Positions 25,862 to 35,600 of a stretch of DNA of 45,329 bases are shown piece by piece. Made by a program: the position numbers and the translations under genes. The stretch is from JBCCQH01 sp039024435 (GTDB lineage Bacteria > Bacteroidota > Bacteroidia > J057 > JADKCL01). Below the pieces are notes generated by a model. It had not been told where the DNA came from, did not search any database, and saw nothing but the letters and a program-made list of their open reading frames with translations. Every line of letters starts with the position of its first letter. Within the stretch, counting starts at the first letter, position 1. The stretch spans positions 1 to 45,329 of the forward strand of contig JBCCQH010000058.1 in NCBI GenBank assembly GCA_039024435.1, given 5' to 3'.

Positions 25862-27184
25862 ATGGCCGACGATCCCCGGGAATTTATCCTCCACGTGGAA
25901 AAAAAGTTCCACCAGCACCGGGCATTGCCCCGGCCGGAGTTTTTGCGTCATTTTCAGCCCCGCGAGCTGCACTTCTACCTGAAAATTGTGGCCGAATTGC
26001 GCGCCCGCTACCGACCAAACGCGCCCTACCGGGGACTCCTGCGGAAATTTCCCGTAGGGCACTGGCAGGAAGCAATTTTTGAGCTGCTGGCCCGCTTCAA
26101 CCGCAGTCGCGAGCCGGACCCGGTCCGCAGCGGCATCGAAAACGGCATGTCCCTGGTCAAGGCGGCCTGTGCAGAGTTTCCCGAACTTTTTGCCGACAAC
26201 CTGGACGATCTGTTTGTGGCGCGCATCGATTTTCCCGGACATCTGACCACCTACATGTGGCAACAGTTCGGGCAAGGCTATCGGGAATTCCTCAAGATTT
26301 TCGTCGACGCCAATGAGGACGACACCGATGCCCAATGCCGGGGCCTCAGCTACGCGTTGATTACCGGCGATCCCGAGATGGAACGCTGGGCGAAGGATTA
26401 CATCCGCCACCAACTGGACCTCCCCCGCAAGCTGATCGAAGGCCTGAACATCACCGCGGAGATGCTGAACCAGCACCTCCTGGCCCAGGGCTTGGAGTGG
26501 CACGGAAACGATGTCCGGCCCCTGTATCCCCGTGAAGTGTGGCACGTAGTATTTCCCTACCGCTATCTGCACGGCAGCATGGATCACGAGACGTTTAAGC
26601 GGGGGAATCCATTGCCGGGCAACCGTACTTTTGGGGGATCGGTATTTGCTACCAATGCTGCGGGCAAGCGCATCCGGATTCAGCATTTCGTAGAACTGGA
26701 TCCGATTCCGCATTTTCTATGGGTGACCGGTCTGCAGAAGCTACGGATCGCCGCCGACATGGATCAGGTCTTGTTGGCACCCGGGGAAACGTACCAGCAG
26801 CACCGGCCCGACGGGAGCGTAGTGGTGCTCGGTGACAAACGCACCGATTATCCGGCGGGCCATAGCCACTTCACCCAGCAAACTCCCCTGATCAAGTCGG
26901 CGAAGGTGCTCTTTTCCCGGCAAGGACCCGCCTGGTTTTTCCAGCGCTTGCCGCTGCACTCCGGATCTAACTTTTACCGGATTGGGGGTCCACCGTCGTT
27001 TATTGCCGGACCTTACTATCCAGACTGCGTAAAATGCGGAAAGAAAATGAATTTCCTGCTGCAACTGGACTCCAATTTACCGAGGGAGGACGGACAATCC
27101 CAGGAATGGGGCCAAGGTGGTATGGCCTACGTATATTGGTGTGATCAATGCAAAATCAGCGCGATCAACTACTCTGCCGAATAG
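25862..27184 (+). CDS. Cytoplasmic protein with C-terminal four-cysteine zinc ribbon
   Basis: ATG 25862 is chosen over the GTG at 25802, since a promoter box lies between them. The 440-residue protein has a helical N-terminal half (about 1-220) and a beta-rich C-terminal half that ends in a zinc ribbon with C389/C392 (PDCVKCGKKMNFLLQLDS) and C427/C430 (WCDQCK). The Cys-pair arrangement with FLLQLDS recalls the C-terminal part of DUF1963/PDCD2-like proteins, but I cannot confirm this. No signal peptide or membrane segment. The function is unknown; related folds are sometimes immunity or chaperone-like proteins. Confidence 0.8.
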   Translation: MADDPREFILHVEKKFHQHRALPRPEFLRHFQPRELHFYLKIVAELRARYRPNAPYRGLLRKFPVGHWQEAIFELLARFNRSREPDPVRSGIENGMSLVKAACAEFPELFADNLDDLFVARIDFPGHLTTYMWQQFGQGYREFLKIFVDANEDDTDAQCRGLSYALITGDPEMERWAKDYIRHQLDLPRKLIEGLNITAEMLNQHLLAQGLEWHGNDVRPLYPREVWHVVFPYRYLHGSMDHETFKRGNPLPGNRTFGGSVFATNAAGKRIRIQHFVELDPIPHFLWVTGLQKLRIAADMDQVLLAPGETYQQHRPDGSVVVLGDKRTDYPAGHSHFTQQTPLIKSAKVLFSRQGPAWFFQRLPLHSGSNFYRIGGPPSFIAGPYYPDCVKCGKKMNFLLQLDSNLPREDGQSQEWGQGGMAYVYWCDQCKISAINYSAE

Positions 27185-27525
27185 CTATTCGTCGGGGACA
27201 TTTTGCTTGAAAAGTGGGGGAAAAAGTCGAATGGGGTAGGTATAAAAAAATTAGGGGACTCAATCACTATCGTGAGAGTCAACCCTAACCCTTGCTCTTG
27301 CTTGATGTAAATATGCTATTTGACCGGGAGTCCCCCAAGGCGACTTGGGCAACTCCTTACGCGCTCAAATTGGTTCAACCACATCTTATCGCGATCAAAA
27401 CCGATTCTAAACATGTTTTCACTTACCCGTTCAAGCATTTTTTGACGGACAAAAATTTTCTAAAAAATACTGTGCGGCGGTTTGGGCGACTCTGAGAAAG
27501 CACAAATTTACCGGGTGCTATGCCT
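27185..27525. other. AT-rich gene-free interval with terminator
   Basis: This stretch between convergent genes is clearly AT-richer than its neighbours. A 67-codon plus frame (27292-27495) has no credible start context or domain. The one definite structure is the hairpin at 27251-27288. No other feature is visible. Confidence 0.5.
27242..27288 (-). terminator. Intrinsic terminator downstream of the subtilase gene
   Basis: TTAGGG (27251-27256) pairs with CCCTAA (27283-27288), GACTC (27257-27261) with GAGTC (27276-27280), and CAC with GTG inside. Read on the minus strand the stem is followed by seven T residues (A tract at 27244-27250), as for a Rho-independent terminator, about 240 nt after the subtilase stop. 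It may also end the plus-strand gene, although that side lacks a T tract. Confidence 0.7.
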
Positions 27526-29568
27526 TCAATCCGTTTTCTGCACTTTGCCCATTGCCATCCGACCTTTGCGGTCCGTCAGGCGATACACGTACAAACCGGC
27601 TGCCCAAGCGGCAATTTCTCCAATGTCCGTGACTGCTCCGCCCGGTAGCTCCCGCTCCAGTAGCTTGTGTCCCCGGCCACTCCAAATTTCCAAGCGAACC
27701 GCACGCGAAAAATCTGCCGCCCGCAAATCAAAGGTCACCCGGTCTCGCGCCGGCGACGGGTACACCGCAACCGAAAAATCCGAGGCGGCTTCGGTTGCGG
27801 CTGTGGCTGGATTCTCCACTCCGGATAGAACCAGAGAAAAGGCCTGCGGCAGATTGTTTGCCAGTGCAGGGCCTTTGTGCGTCACCGTCACCCGGTAGTT
27901 TCCGCCCGACACGGGATTGTCCACCTGAACCAATTCTACGTTGTCCCGGAAGTTGTCGCCCCGGATGGCAGGATTTGCCGGATTGTTGGGATCGAGGATC
28001 CAGGGTCGGTATTCGGCCTCCGGTGGCCCCAAAGCATACACGCGCAGGTCGAGGTCATTGACCAGCATCGGGTCGGTGGGGTTCAGTTGAGGGGCGACCG
28101 GCGTACCCGGGAGGTCGGTCCAGACCAGCGTGGCCTTGATGAAGGGCTCGGCATTGCCGGAGTAGGTAAAATCGTACCCAAAGGTATCCCCCGGCACCAG
28201 GATCGATTCTTGGATCAGACCGGGATCGGCGACGTCCCGGGCGATCTTTTCGGCGGCGGTTTCGGTATTCATCAGGCCCCAGCCGTGCTGGTAATCGGGA
28301 CCGGGAGCGGCGCCGGCTTCATCCGCGGTGTGGATGACGAGGGCTTTGGCGGTGGCGGAGCGCATCAGTTCATAGTTGTGGGTGATCGCGTAGTACTCCT
28401 GCAAGAGAAGGATATAGCCGGTCGCGGCGGGGGTCGACATCGAAGTGCCCGAGTAGACCGCGTAGCCCGTTGTGTCAATCGTGCTGAAGACCTGGTGACC
28501 GTTGGTTACAATATCGGGTTTGATGCGGCCATCGTCCGTGGGTCCCCAACCGGAAAAAGTGGTCATTTGCGGGGGCGAAGCGGTGGTGTACCCGCCGGGA
28601 ATGTCCTTGACCGCCCCAACGACGAGGTTGTTCTTGGCGACCGCGCGATAGGCGAGGCAGTCGTAGGGACCATCCGGATTGCGAACGGTACTGTCCAGCA
28701 CCCATTGGCCTCCGGTTTGTATGTAGTGGGCTCCGCCGGGAGGAGGGCCGACCTCCAGGCGATTGTTTCCCGCCGACTTGACGATCAGGTAGTAAGGGGC
28801 ATGGTAAGCGAGAAAGTCATAATACTCGGCATCCGAATTGTAAAACCCAAACCGATAATCTTCGGTCGAACTGATGCTGAGGTCACCGAGCCACCACCAG
28901 CTATTGCCCACGATGATCCATCCCATGCGGACGCTGTAGGAGTGATTTGAGATCAAAACCCCAATCGACGCCCCGCTCATCATCTCGGAAATATCGTTGG
29001 CGATGGTCTCAAATCTTAGATGGGCTGCCGGGGCCATCCCCTTGGATGCCGGAACGTAGCTGCCCGAAGAGATGATGGTTCCCGCTACGTGTGTAGCGTG
29101 ATTGCTTTCGGCAGCAAAGTCACCCAAACGACCAGTATCGCTTCGGGCAGCAAACTCTTGGTGGGGATGAACCGAGCCTTCGTCCCAGATCCAAGCGGTA
29201 TATCCGGCACCGGTGAGATTGAGATTCAAATTGCCCCCGAAGTGGAGCTCATCAGTGGAGATGGTCTGGGCCGAGATCGCATTGTCGGTGCCGATGTACT
29301 CGTAAAAATCATCGCGCAAGGGACGAAATACCTGGGTACTGCCGCCATTGGACGCCGGCATGCTGAGCGGATAGCCATTTTGCAGGGCCCACCACTGGGC
29401 CTGCAACAAATCCGCTTCCATCTGGGCCCGAATTACGGGTTGGAATTGCTGAAGGGCCAGGGTATCGGTGGAGGCAACCACAGCGTCGAGCTGGAATTGA
29501 TTTTGGGCCGAAGTGAGGCCAAATATTCCCCATACCGCCCAGCAGGCGATGAAAATTTGTTTTTCCAT
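27526..29568 (-). CDS. T9SS-sorted subtilisin-family serine protease
   Basis: The 680-residue product has a signal peptide (MEKQIFIACWAVWGIFGLTSA) and the S8 catalytic triad: Asp in WIWDEG (D129), His in NHATHVAGT (H157) and Ser in GTSMSTP (S376), with oxyanion Asn in SAGNN (N268). A P-domain-like beta-sandwich (about 460-585) is followed by a type IX sorting domain (from about 593, VAVYPSPARDRV, ending AAGLYVYRLTDRKG). It is expected to act outside the cell. It lies 39 nt after a gene for another T9SS cargo protein, and the two are probably cotranscribed. Confidence 0.95.
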   Translation of the reverse strand: MEKQIFIACWAVWGIFGLTSAQNQFQLDAVVASTDTLALQQFQPVIRAQMEADLLQAQWWALQNGYPLSMPASNGGSTQVFRPLRDDFYEYIGTDNAISAQTISTDELHFGGNLNLNLTGAGYTAWIWDEGSVHPHQEFAARSDTGRLGDFAAESNHATHVAGTIISSGSYVPASKGMAPAAHLRFETIANDISEMMSGASIGVLISNHSYSVRMGWIIVGNSWWWLGDLSISSTEDYRFGFYNSDAEYYDFLAYHAPYYLIVKSAGNNRLEVGPPPGGAHYIQTGGQWVLDSTVRNPDGPYDCLAYRAVAKNNLVVGAVKDIPGGYTTASPPQMTTFSGWGPTDDGRIKPDIVTNGHQVFSTIDTTGYAVYSGTSMSTPAATGYILLLQEYYAITHNYELMRSATAKALVIHTADEAGAAPGPDYQHGWGLMNTETAAEKIARDVADPGLIQESILVPGDTFGYDFTYSGNAEPFIKATLVWTDLPGTPVAPQLNPTDPMLVNDLDLRVYALGPPEAEYRPWILDPNNPANPAIRGDNFRDNVELVQVDNPVSGGNYRVTVTHKGPALANNLPQAFSLVLSGVENPATAATEAASDFSVAVYPSPARDRVTFDLRAADFSRAVRLEIWSGRGHKLLERELPGGAVTDIGEIAAWAAGLYVYRLTDRKGRMAMGKVQKTD

Positions 29569-29607
29569 GAGCTTGGTGTTTTATGTCTCGCTGATCCCCA
29601 CCGGCTG

Positions 29608-31104
29608 TCATCGAAGATGGAGCAGGCGGATTGTCTTTTTGATTCCTTCTTCGTTTTTCAGTGAAATAAAGTATACCGCCGAGGCCAGTCCGCCCAAGTC
29701 CAGGCGAAATTTACCGTTGACCACCAGGTGGGGTACCGATTTTCTCCGGCCTAGGGGATCGTACACGCTGATTTCCCAATCGGCGGCGGATACCGGACAA
29801 TCTCCGTTCTCTTCGAGCCCGATGAGCGCAAAGTCTCCTGCCGGATTGGGATAGGCGACCGCCCGGCGCGCGGCGAAATCGCAGGCGGAAGCCAGCGTAT
29901 CCCCCGCGGTGTTTACGCGCAGAGCCAGAATTTCATTGTCGACCGCAGAACCGTAGTTGAGATGGTATCCAGCGGCAAAAATTCCCCACTCACCAGCGGT
30001 CACCGCACCGGTGATTTCCTCATACTCATTTCCCCCGATTCCCATCTCCGTGCTCCATTCGATTCCAAATCCTGCGTGAAGTTTGAGTACCCAAAGGTCC
30101 ACCCGGTGGAAGCCAGTGGTGGGGACATTCCGCAATGCGCCTCCCAGTAAGTAGCCCCCATCTGCGGTCTGGCGTACACTGGATAGTTTACCGTAAGACC
30201 AATTGGGCACTTCCGGAAGGTGTACTGCAAACTCGTCCTTCAGTGGTGAATATTTCATCACGAAAGGCGCCTGCCCAAATTGATCTTTGGCTGTGGCACC
30301 CACCATCACAAGATCGCCATCGCGATTTACGATCATATCCTCCACCCATAAGCTCGGCGAAGGAACCGTCAACTGCTTCTGCCACAACTTATTTCCTGAG
30401 GCGGTCCATTTACTTATATAGGAAGTCCATTCCCCCCCAATCCCAGGCGTACCCGAGGTGAGAACGTAACAGTTACCAGCAACATCGGTGGTGCTACGAA
30501 CGTGATAATTGAAACGTAAACTCGTACTGTCAACCCGGTGCCACACCACATTTCCCCGATCATCTACCCGCATCAGATCCAGCCAGCGCTTGGGGGGAAG
30601 GATATTTACACTCACTCCCGCCAGAAATAGATCTCCTTGTGGCAGCGGATCAATGCTCAAAAAGTATCCGTTCGGCGGTCGACGGGGGTCGAGACCAGGG
30701 TGCGGATAGCGCTTTTGCCACCGCCGTTCGCCCGAAGCATCGATTTCGGTGAGGAATTGCTTGAAATCGGTCTCTGAACCTACGGCACTGCCGCCCACAA
30801 TCAAAAAGCGATCATCGGAAATGGCCAGCATCGCTTTTGGGTACGTATTCCCAAAGCCGAACATCATTTTTTCGCCGAGCAATTGCCCACTCGGCGAAAC
30901 CCGGTACCATCGCAGAAAATTGTAGTACGACGCTGGATCGGGGGTATCCTCGGCCAGGATCAACAATTCCCCGTTTTCTTGGACGTGCAGCGCCACCGTG
31001 ACCTGCCCCCCGATCCCCCCAAAAGTACGCAGCCATCCGGCTTCCTGGGCCGAAACGGCGCTGGACAACAGCGTGAGCCAGAGTATGGTATACCATTTTT
31101 TCAT
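29608..31104 (-). CDS. T9SS-sorted beta-propeller-like secreted protein
   Basis: ATG 31104 begins a good signal peptide (MKKWYTILWLTLLSSAVSA); an in-frame ATG at 31116 would add MNGL. The mature protein consists of repeated strands of the type GDLVMVGATAKD, GGYLLGGALRN and GNCYVLTSGTP, as in Asp-box-like or PQQ-like beta-propellers of Bacteroidota. It ends in a type IX sorting domain (AYPNPAGDFALIGL, then YDPLGRRK, then LASAVYFISLKNE). Function is probably surface binding, not known to be enzymatic. It precedes the subtilase gene by 39 nt. A TCGA-type inverted repeat at 31159-31174 lies upstream. Confidence 0.87.
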   Translation of the reverse strand: MKKWYTILWLTLLSSAVSAQEAGWLRTFGGIGGQVTVALHVQENGELLILAEDTPDPASYYNFLRWYRVSPSGQLLGEKMMFGFGNTYPKAMLAISDDRFLIVGGSAVGSETDFKQFLTEIDASGERRWQKRYPHPGLDPRRPPNGYFLSIDPLPQGDLFLAGVSVNILPPKRWLDLMRVDDRGNVVWHRVDSTSLRFNYHVRSTTDVAGNCYVLTSGTPGIGGEWTSYISKWTASGNKLWQKQLTVPSPSLWVEDMIVNRDGDLVMVGATAKDQFGQAPFVMKYSPLKDEFAVHLPEVPNWSYGKLSSVRQTADGGYLLGGALRNVPTTGFHRVDLWVLKLHAGFGIEWSTEMGIGGNEYEEITGAVTAGEWGIFAAGYHLNYGSAVDNEILALRVNTAGDTLASACDFAARRAVAYPNPAGDFALIGLEENGDCPVSAADWEISVYDPLGRRKSVPHLVVNGKFRLDLGGLASAVYFISLKNEEGIKKTIRLLHLR

Positions 31105-31329
31105 CAGTCCATTCATCTAAAAAGCGTCATTAAGTTATACAACTATAAATCAAAATACAATCGAGTCGTCGATTAATGTCGATTTGGCAGCTTAGGCTTG
31201 ACATGCCCGCCCCGCGTCGGGATCGCCGGGAACGAACTGCCCGAAAATGTGCGCGTCGCTCCCCGCCTCGCTTCACCGCCGGACCGGCCGCCAAGCTACT
31301 TTTCCCCCGGCCGACTTTGAATTAATTGT

Positions 31330-31337
31330 TATATTTA
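31330..31337 (+). promoter_or_regulatory. TAnnTTTG-like box before the DUF6150-like gene
   Basis: TATATTTA lies 21 nt before ATG 31359 in AT-rich sequence, a normal position for a -7 element; only the last base differs from the consensus. The nearest upstream TTTG (31316-31319) is too close for a -33 element. Confidence 0.35.
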
Positions 31338-31358
31338 CTTGTGTTTCATTCAAGCAAA

Positions 31359-31703
31359 ATGTCCGTCTGCTGGCTGCTCCTGTTGCTGGCCGTGTTCAGC
31401 GGAACCGTCTCCGCCCAATCCCGGAATGATCGGGATCCCTGCGAATTGCAAGGCGCCGTATTCATCGAGGAAGTGGAATCCTTCGCCGACTACCGGGTCT
31501 TTCGGGAAAATGTCGAAGGTTTTGCCGACCTACTGGTCTTCCGGGAACAGGCCCGCACCTTTGCGGATCGTCCCGGATTGTGGTACTTTACCGACAACCG
31601 CGCCATGGCCGACTTCACCATTGCCTTTACCGAAACACAGGGATTCGCCGATTTTTCCGTCTTCTTTACCGACTTCAAGTCGATTGCCGGCTGTCGACCG
31701 TAA
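31359..31703 (+). CDS. DUF6150-like tandem-repeat exported protein
   Basis: The 114-residue product starts at ATG 31359 with a signal peptide (MSVCWLLLLLAVFSGTVSAQ). The mature chain is six tandem units of 13-15 residues. Each ends in a pattern of an aromatic or large residue, Ala-Asp, then a hydrophobic strand; the Ala-Asp pairs fall at 43-44, 56-57, 69-70, 84-85 and 97-98, with Ala-Gly at 110-111. This rhythm matches my recollection of DUF6150 proteins, which may fold as a small beta-solenoid. C28 and C112 bracket the repeats and could form a disulfide. Its TAA is 2 nt before the prmA start, so the two genes are probably cotranscribed. Function unknown. Confidence 0.8.
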   Translation: MSVCWLLLLLAVFSGTVSAQSRNDRDPCELQGAVFIEEVESFADYRVFRENVEGFADLLVFREQARTFADRPGLWYFTDNRAMADFTIAFTETQGFADFSVFFTDFKSIAGCRP

Positions 31704-31705
31704 GC

Positions 31706-32554
31706 ATGGAGGGACCGGGACATATCCGTTTGCAACTGGACCTCGCGGAGGAGGGGCACGAGACGATGATGGCGGTCCTTTCGACGGTGGGGTACTATGC
31801 CTTCGAAGAACACCCCCACCGCCTGGACGCCTATATCGCCGAAGCGGATTACAGCGCCGATGCCTTGACGGAAACGGTCAATCGTTTCTTTCCCGGTCTG
31901 GATCTGCCGCGAGAAATCGAGGTGCTCCCACCCCGGGACTACAACGCCGAATGGGAAAAGAACTTCCAGCCGGTGCGGGTGCGCGATTTGTGCTTGGTTC
32001 GACCGCCGTTTGCCCCCTCGGAGCCGGGCTTCCACTATGAAGTGATCGTAGCCCCCAAAATGGCCTTCGGAACCGGCCACCACGCCACCACCTGGCTCAT
32101 GATCGAGCAGTTGGGGGAACTGGAGGTCGCGGGCAAGCGGGTACTGGACATGGGAACGGGCACCGGAGTGTTGGGCATATTGGCCCGGAAAATGGGGGCG
32201 GCGGAAGTCACCGCCATCGACATCGACGAATGGAGCTACGCCAATGCCCGGGAAAACGCGGTCCTGAATGGCATTGCGGACTTTCGGGTGATCCAGGGTG
32301 ACGTCCGGGCCATCCCGCCGGACTGTTACGAAATAATATTAGCGAATATCAACCGTAATGTATTATTGACGGACCGGGACCAATACCTTGCCCACCTTGC
32401 CCCGGGCGGAACTTTGGTTCTCAGCGGCATTTACGATTTCGATGAGGACATCCTGACCGAGCACTATTTGGAAGCCGACCTCACGCTGGAAGCCCGCAAA
32501 GCGCGCAACGAATGGGTACGGCTGACGTTCAGGAAAAATGACTTGACTGCATGA
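31706..32554 (+). CDS. prmA: Ribosomal protein L11 methyltransferase
   Basis: The 282-residue cytoplasmic protein has the PrmA layout: a small N-terminal substrate-recognition domain and a class I SAM-dependent methyltransferase domain. Visible motifs are AFGTGHHATT (before the SAM site), VLDMGTGTGVLGI (motif I), AIDIDEWS (motif II) and ILANINRNVL (motif IV). PrmA trimethylates ribosomal protein L11. ATG 31706 is chosen because it gives the family N-terminus and lies 2 nt after the preceding stop. The upstream frame to 31580 lies inside the neighbouring gene and is ignored. Confidence 0.95.
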   Translation: MEGPGHIRLQLDLAEEGHETMMAVLSTVGYYAFEEHPHRLDAYIAEADYSADALTETVNRFFPGLDLPREIEVLPPRDYNAEWEKNFQPVRVRDLCLVRPPFAPSEPGFHYEVIVAPKMAFGTGHHATTWLMIEQLGELEVAGKRVLDMGTGTGVLGILARKMGAAEVTAIDIDEWSYANARENAVLNGIADFRVIQGDVRAIPPDCYEIILANINRNVLLTDRDQYLAHLAPGGTLVLSGIYDFDEDILTEHYLEADLTLEARKARNEWVRLTFRKNDLTA

Positions 32555-32640
32555 AAGAAGCCAGGAACCGCATTTTAATCGCTCCCGGAACCCAAGCGGC
32601 GGCCGGACCTGCGCATAAACCTTCCCCTCGCCTCCACTCT

Positions 32641-35600
32641 ATGAAACAAAGATTCTTGTCATTTCTGTTTGGGATGGCTTTCCTGCTGACGGCGGGCCTC
32701 GCCTACGCCCAACCCTCCAAGACCCTGCCCGACAACCCGGCAGAATTCATGCAGGAATACATCACCCGCATCAAAAAATTCACCCAAAAAGAAGTCATCG
32801 AGTACCTGGAGGATTTTCAAATCCGTTGGAACAGCGGATCGTTCACCGGCAGTGAGCAGGAAAAGTTCATCGCGCAGACGAACATCATGCTCCTCAAAAA
32901 TTACAAGCTCGAACCGGACATCTTGAGGTTCACCCGAACCGTGGACGCCATCAAGGCCGATACTTCCTTTGGGCGGCTCGAAATCGATGAGTTCTTCGCC
33001 GCCACCGACTCCTGCATCCTCCTGCTGGACCGGCGGCGCACCAATTCATTCTTTAACTTTTTACAGGAATTTGTGGCGACCGGGGCCGCCTTCCGCACGA
33101 GCAATGCTTCCTGGACCTTCTCCCAAAACAATCCCCGCCTGCAATTCAGCACTTACGTCAATGAGGAGACCGGTAAATCGGCCAGCTTCCCCTTTTTCGT
33201 CTTCGACAATACCGATATGACCTACCAGAATCCCAAGGATTCCACCGTCATCGCCAATACCCGAGGCGAATTGAACTTGATGAACCGCATGTTCCGTGGG
33301 GAAGGCGGGCGGATCGACTGGGCCAAAATGGACCTCGATCCCAACGAAGTTTATGCCGAACTGCTCGATTACGGCCTCAACCTCAACTATTCCTTTGTGA
33401 AAATTGACACCGTGGTCTTTCACTACACCAGCTTGATCGATAAGCCACTTAGGGGCAAGTTTGAGGACATCAACAAAGGCTTCAACGACATCAACAAAGC
33501 AAATTATCCCTATTTCCGGAGCTACGACGGTGGGGTAGTCATCGAAAATTTCATCCCCAACGTGCGCTACGAAGGCGGCTTTTCCCTGCGCGGAATCCGG
33601 AAAATCGGATCGGCCTACTTCAAGGAGGTAGACAGCGAGCCTGAACCGGAGCCCGAACCCGATCCTATCCCGGACGAAGACGTCGTCGAAGACACCTACG
33701 AAGATGATTTCGGCTACGAATACGACGAAAGCGCCTACTACCTGGACGAAGACGACGCCAATGAGTACGTCGAAGACAACTGGGAAGAAGACGAACTCGA
33801 ATCGGAGTCAGAAGATGAACTTTCCGGCGGGGATTTCGACGAAATGGAAGATTTCGGCTTCCTGGACAAGGAGCTGAAACTGTTCAAAGCCCAACTGACC
33901 ATCTTCCGCAATGGGGAGCCGGCGATGAACCTCCGGGCCAACGAATTTGTCCTGGACCTCAAGGCGCTGAACTCGCGCCGTACCGAAGTCGCGCTCTATC
34001 TGAACGGAACCGATAGCATCTCCCACCCCTCGGTGGATGTGATCTACAACGTGGACTCCTCGGAAGTCTTCCTCATCAAGGACGTCAAGGACAAGTTTGC
34101 CCGGCAGCCATTCCTCACGCCCTACCACAATTACTACCTGTACTTCGACGCAATCCGCTGGCAGACAACGACCGACCTGATCGAGTTTACCTCCATCATC
34201 GACAAGGAAAACGAGACCTCCGCCATTGAATCGAAGGACTTCTTTAAAAAGCAGCGCTGGAACCAGTTCAAAGGCGTGCTCAAGTTCAATCCCATCGGGG
34301 CGATTTACCGTTACGCAAGCCTCCATCCGGGAGAAACCATCACTCCCGCGGCCATCGTGGACGAGTACAAGCTGCCCGATCAGTACGAAGCGCTGAAGTT
34401 TGCCCTAGTTGATGTCGAGGGCTCGGGGTTCATCAACTACGATGAAACCACCGAGGAGATCGATACGCTGCCCAAGTTGTTTGATTGGGCGCGGGCGGCC
34501 CGCGGGCGCAAGGACTACGATGCGATTCAAGTAATTTCCCAGGTGGAAGCCGGCAACAACGCCGAGCTCGATCTCAAGGACCTTCAATTGCAAATGGAAG
34601 GCGTGGCCTTCTTCTCGCTGAGCGATTCGCAATTCGTGCGGGTACTGCCCAACCAGCGCCACGTGGCGATCGACTCCAATCGCGACATGCAATTCGACGG
34701 GATCGTCGCGGCGGGCAAACTCAACTTTTACGGGCGGGTCACCCCAGACACGGTCGACATGAGTGGCATTCCCGGAAAATTCCGCTTCCAATACGACAAC
34801 TACAAGATTCTGTGCGACTCGCTGGACTCGCTGCGGTTCATTTTAGTCCGGGAAAAAAACCTCAACACCGTATTTTCTCCGCTGCAAAAGGCGTTGCGCA
34901 ATACCACCATCGAAGGGGTCACCGGGGCGATCTACATCAACAAGCCGAACAATAAAAACGGACTGGAGGTGCTCGATGAGTATCCGGTATTTGATTCCTA
35001 CACGAATTCCTACGTCTACTGGTACAAACCCAATGTCCGCGACGGCGTCTACACCAAAGAGAAGTTTTTCTTCTCGATTGATCCCTTTGTCCTCGATAGC
35101 CTGGAGAGTTTCAACGAACGGGCGCTGAGTTTTGAGGGTGAGTTTTTCTCTTCGGAAATATTTCCCCGCATCCGGCAAAAACTCGCGGTGATGGAGGACT
35201 TTACCCTGGGGCTGCAGGCGATCACACCCGATACCGGTTATGCTGCCTATGATGGCAAAGGCCGCTTCAATGGCGAAATCACTCTGGATGGGTCCGGGCT
35301 TTCCAGTTCCGGACAAATGGACTTCCTGCACACGGTAGCAAAATCAGACAGTTTCCAGCATTACTTCGATACCGTCAAAGCGGTCACCAACGAATTCTTC
35401 ATGCCCGGCGGCAAGGAAGGTGAAGCCTATTACCCCGAAGTCAAAGCCGGCGCGGTCAACTACAAATGGCTCACGAAAAAAGACGAAATCGAACTGGAGA
35501 CGGCAGAGGGCGAGTCGCCCATCGTGCTCTTCGAAGGCGAGGGAACTTTTGAAGGAAAATTGCGCATCACCAAGGAAGGGTTGCGCGGCTCCGGCAAGCT

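Noticed and set aside
27292..27495. 67-codon plus frame in the AT-rich interval
   Set aside because: It begins at a TTG inside the terminator flank, has no domain or upstream signal, and is short enough to arise by chance.
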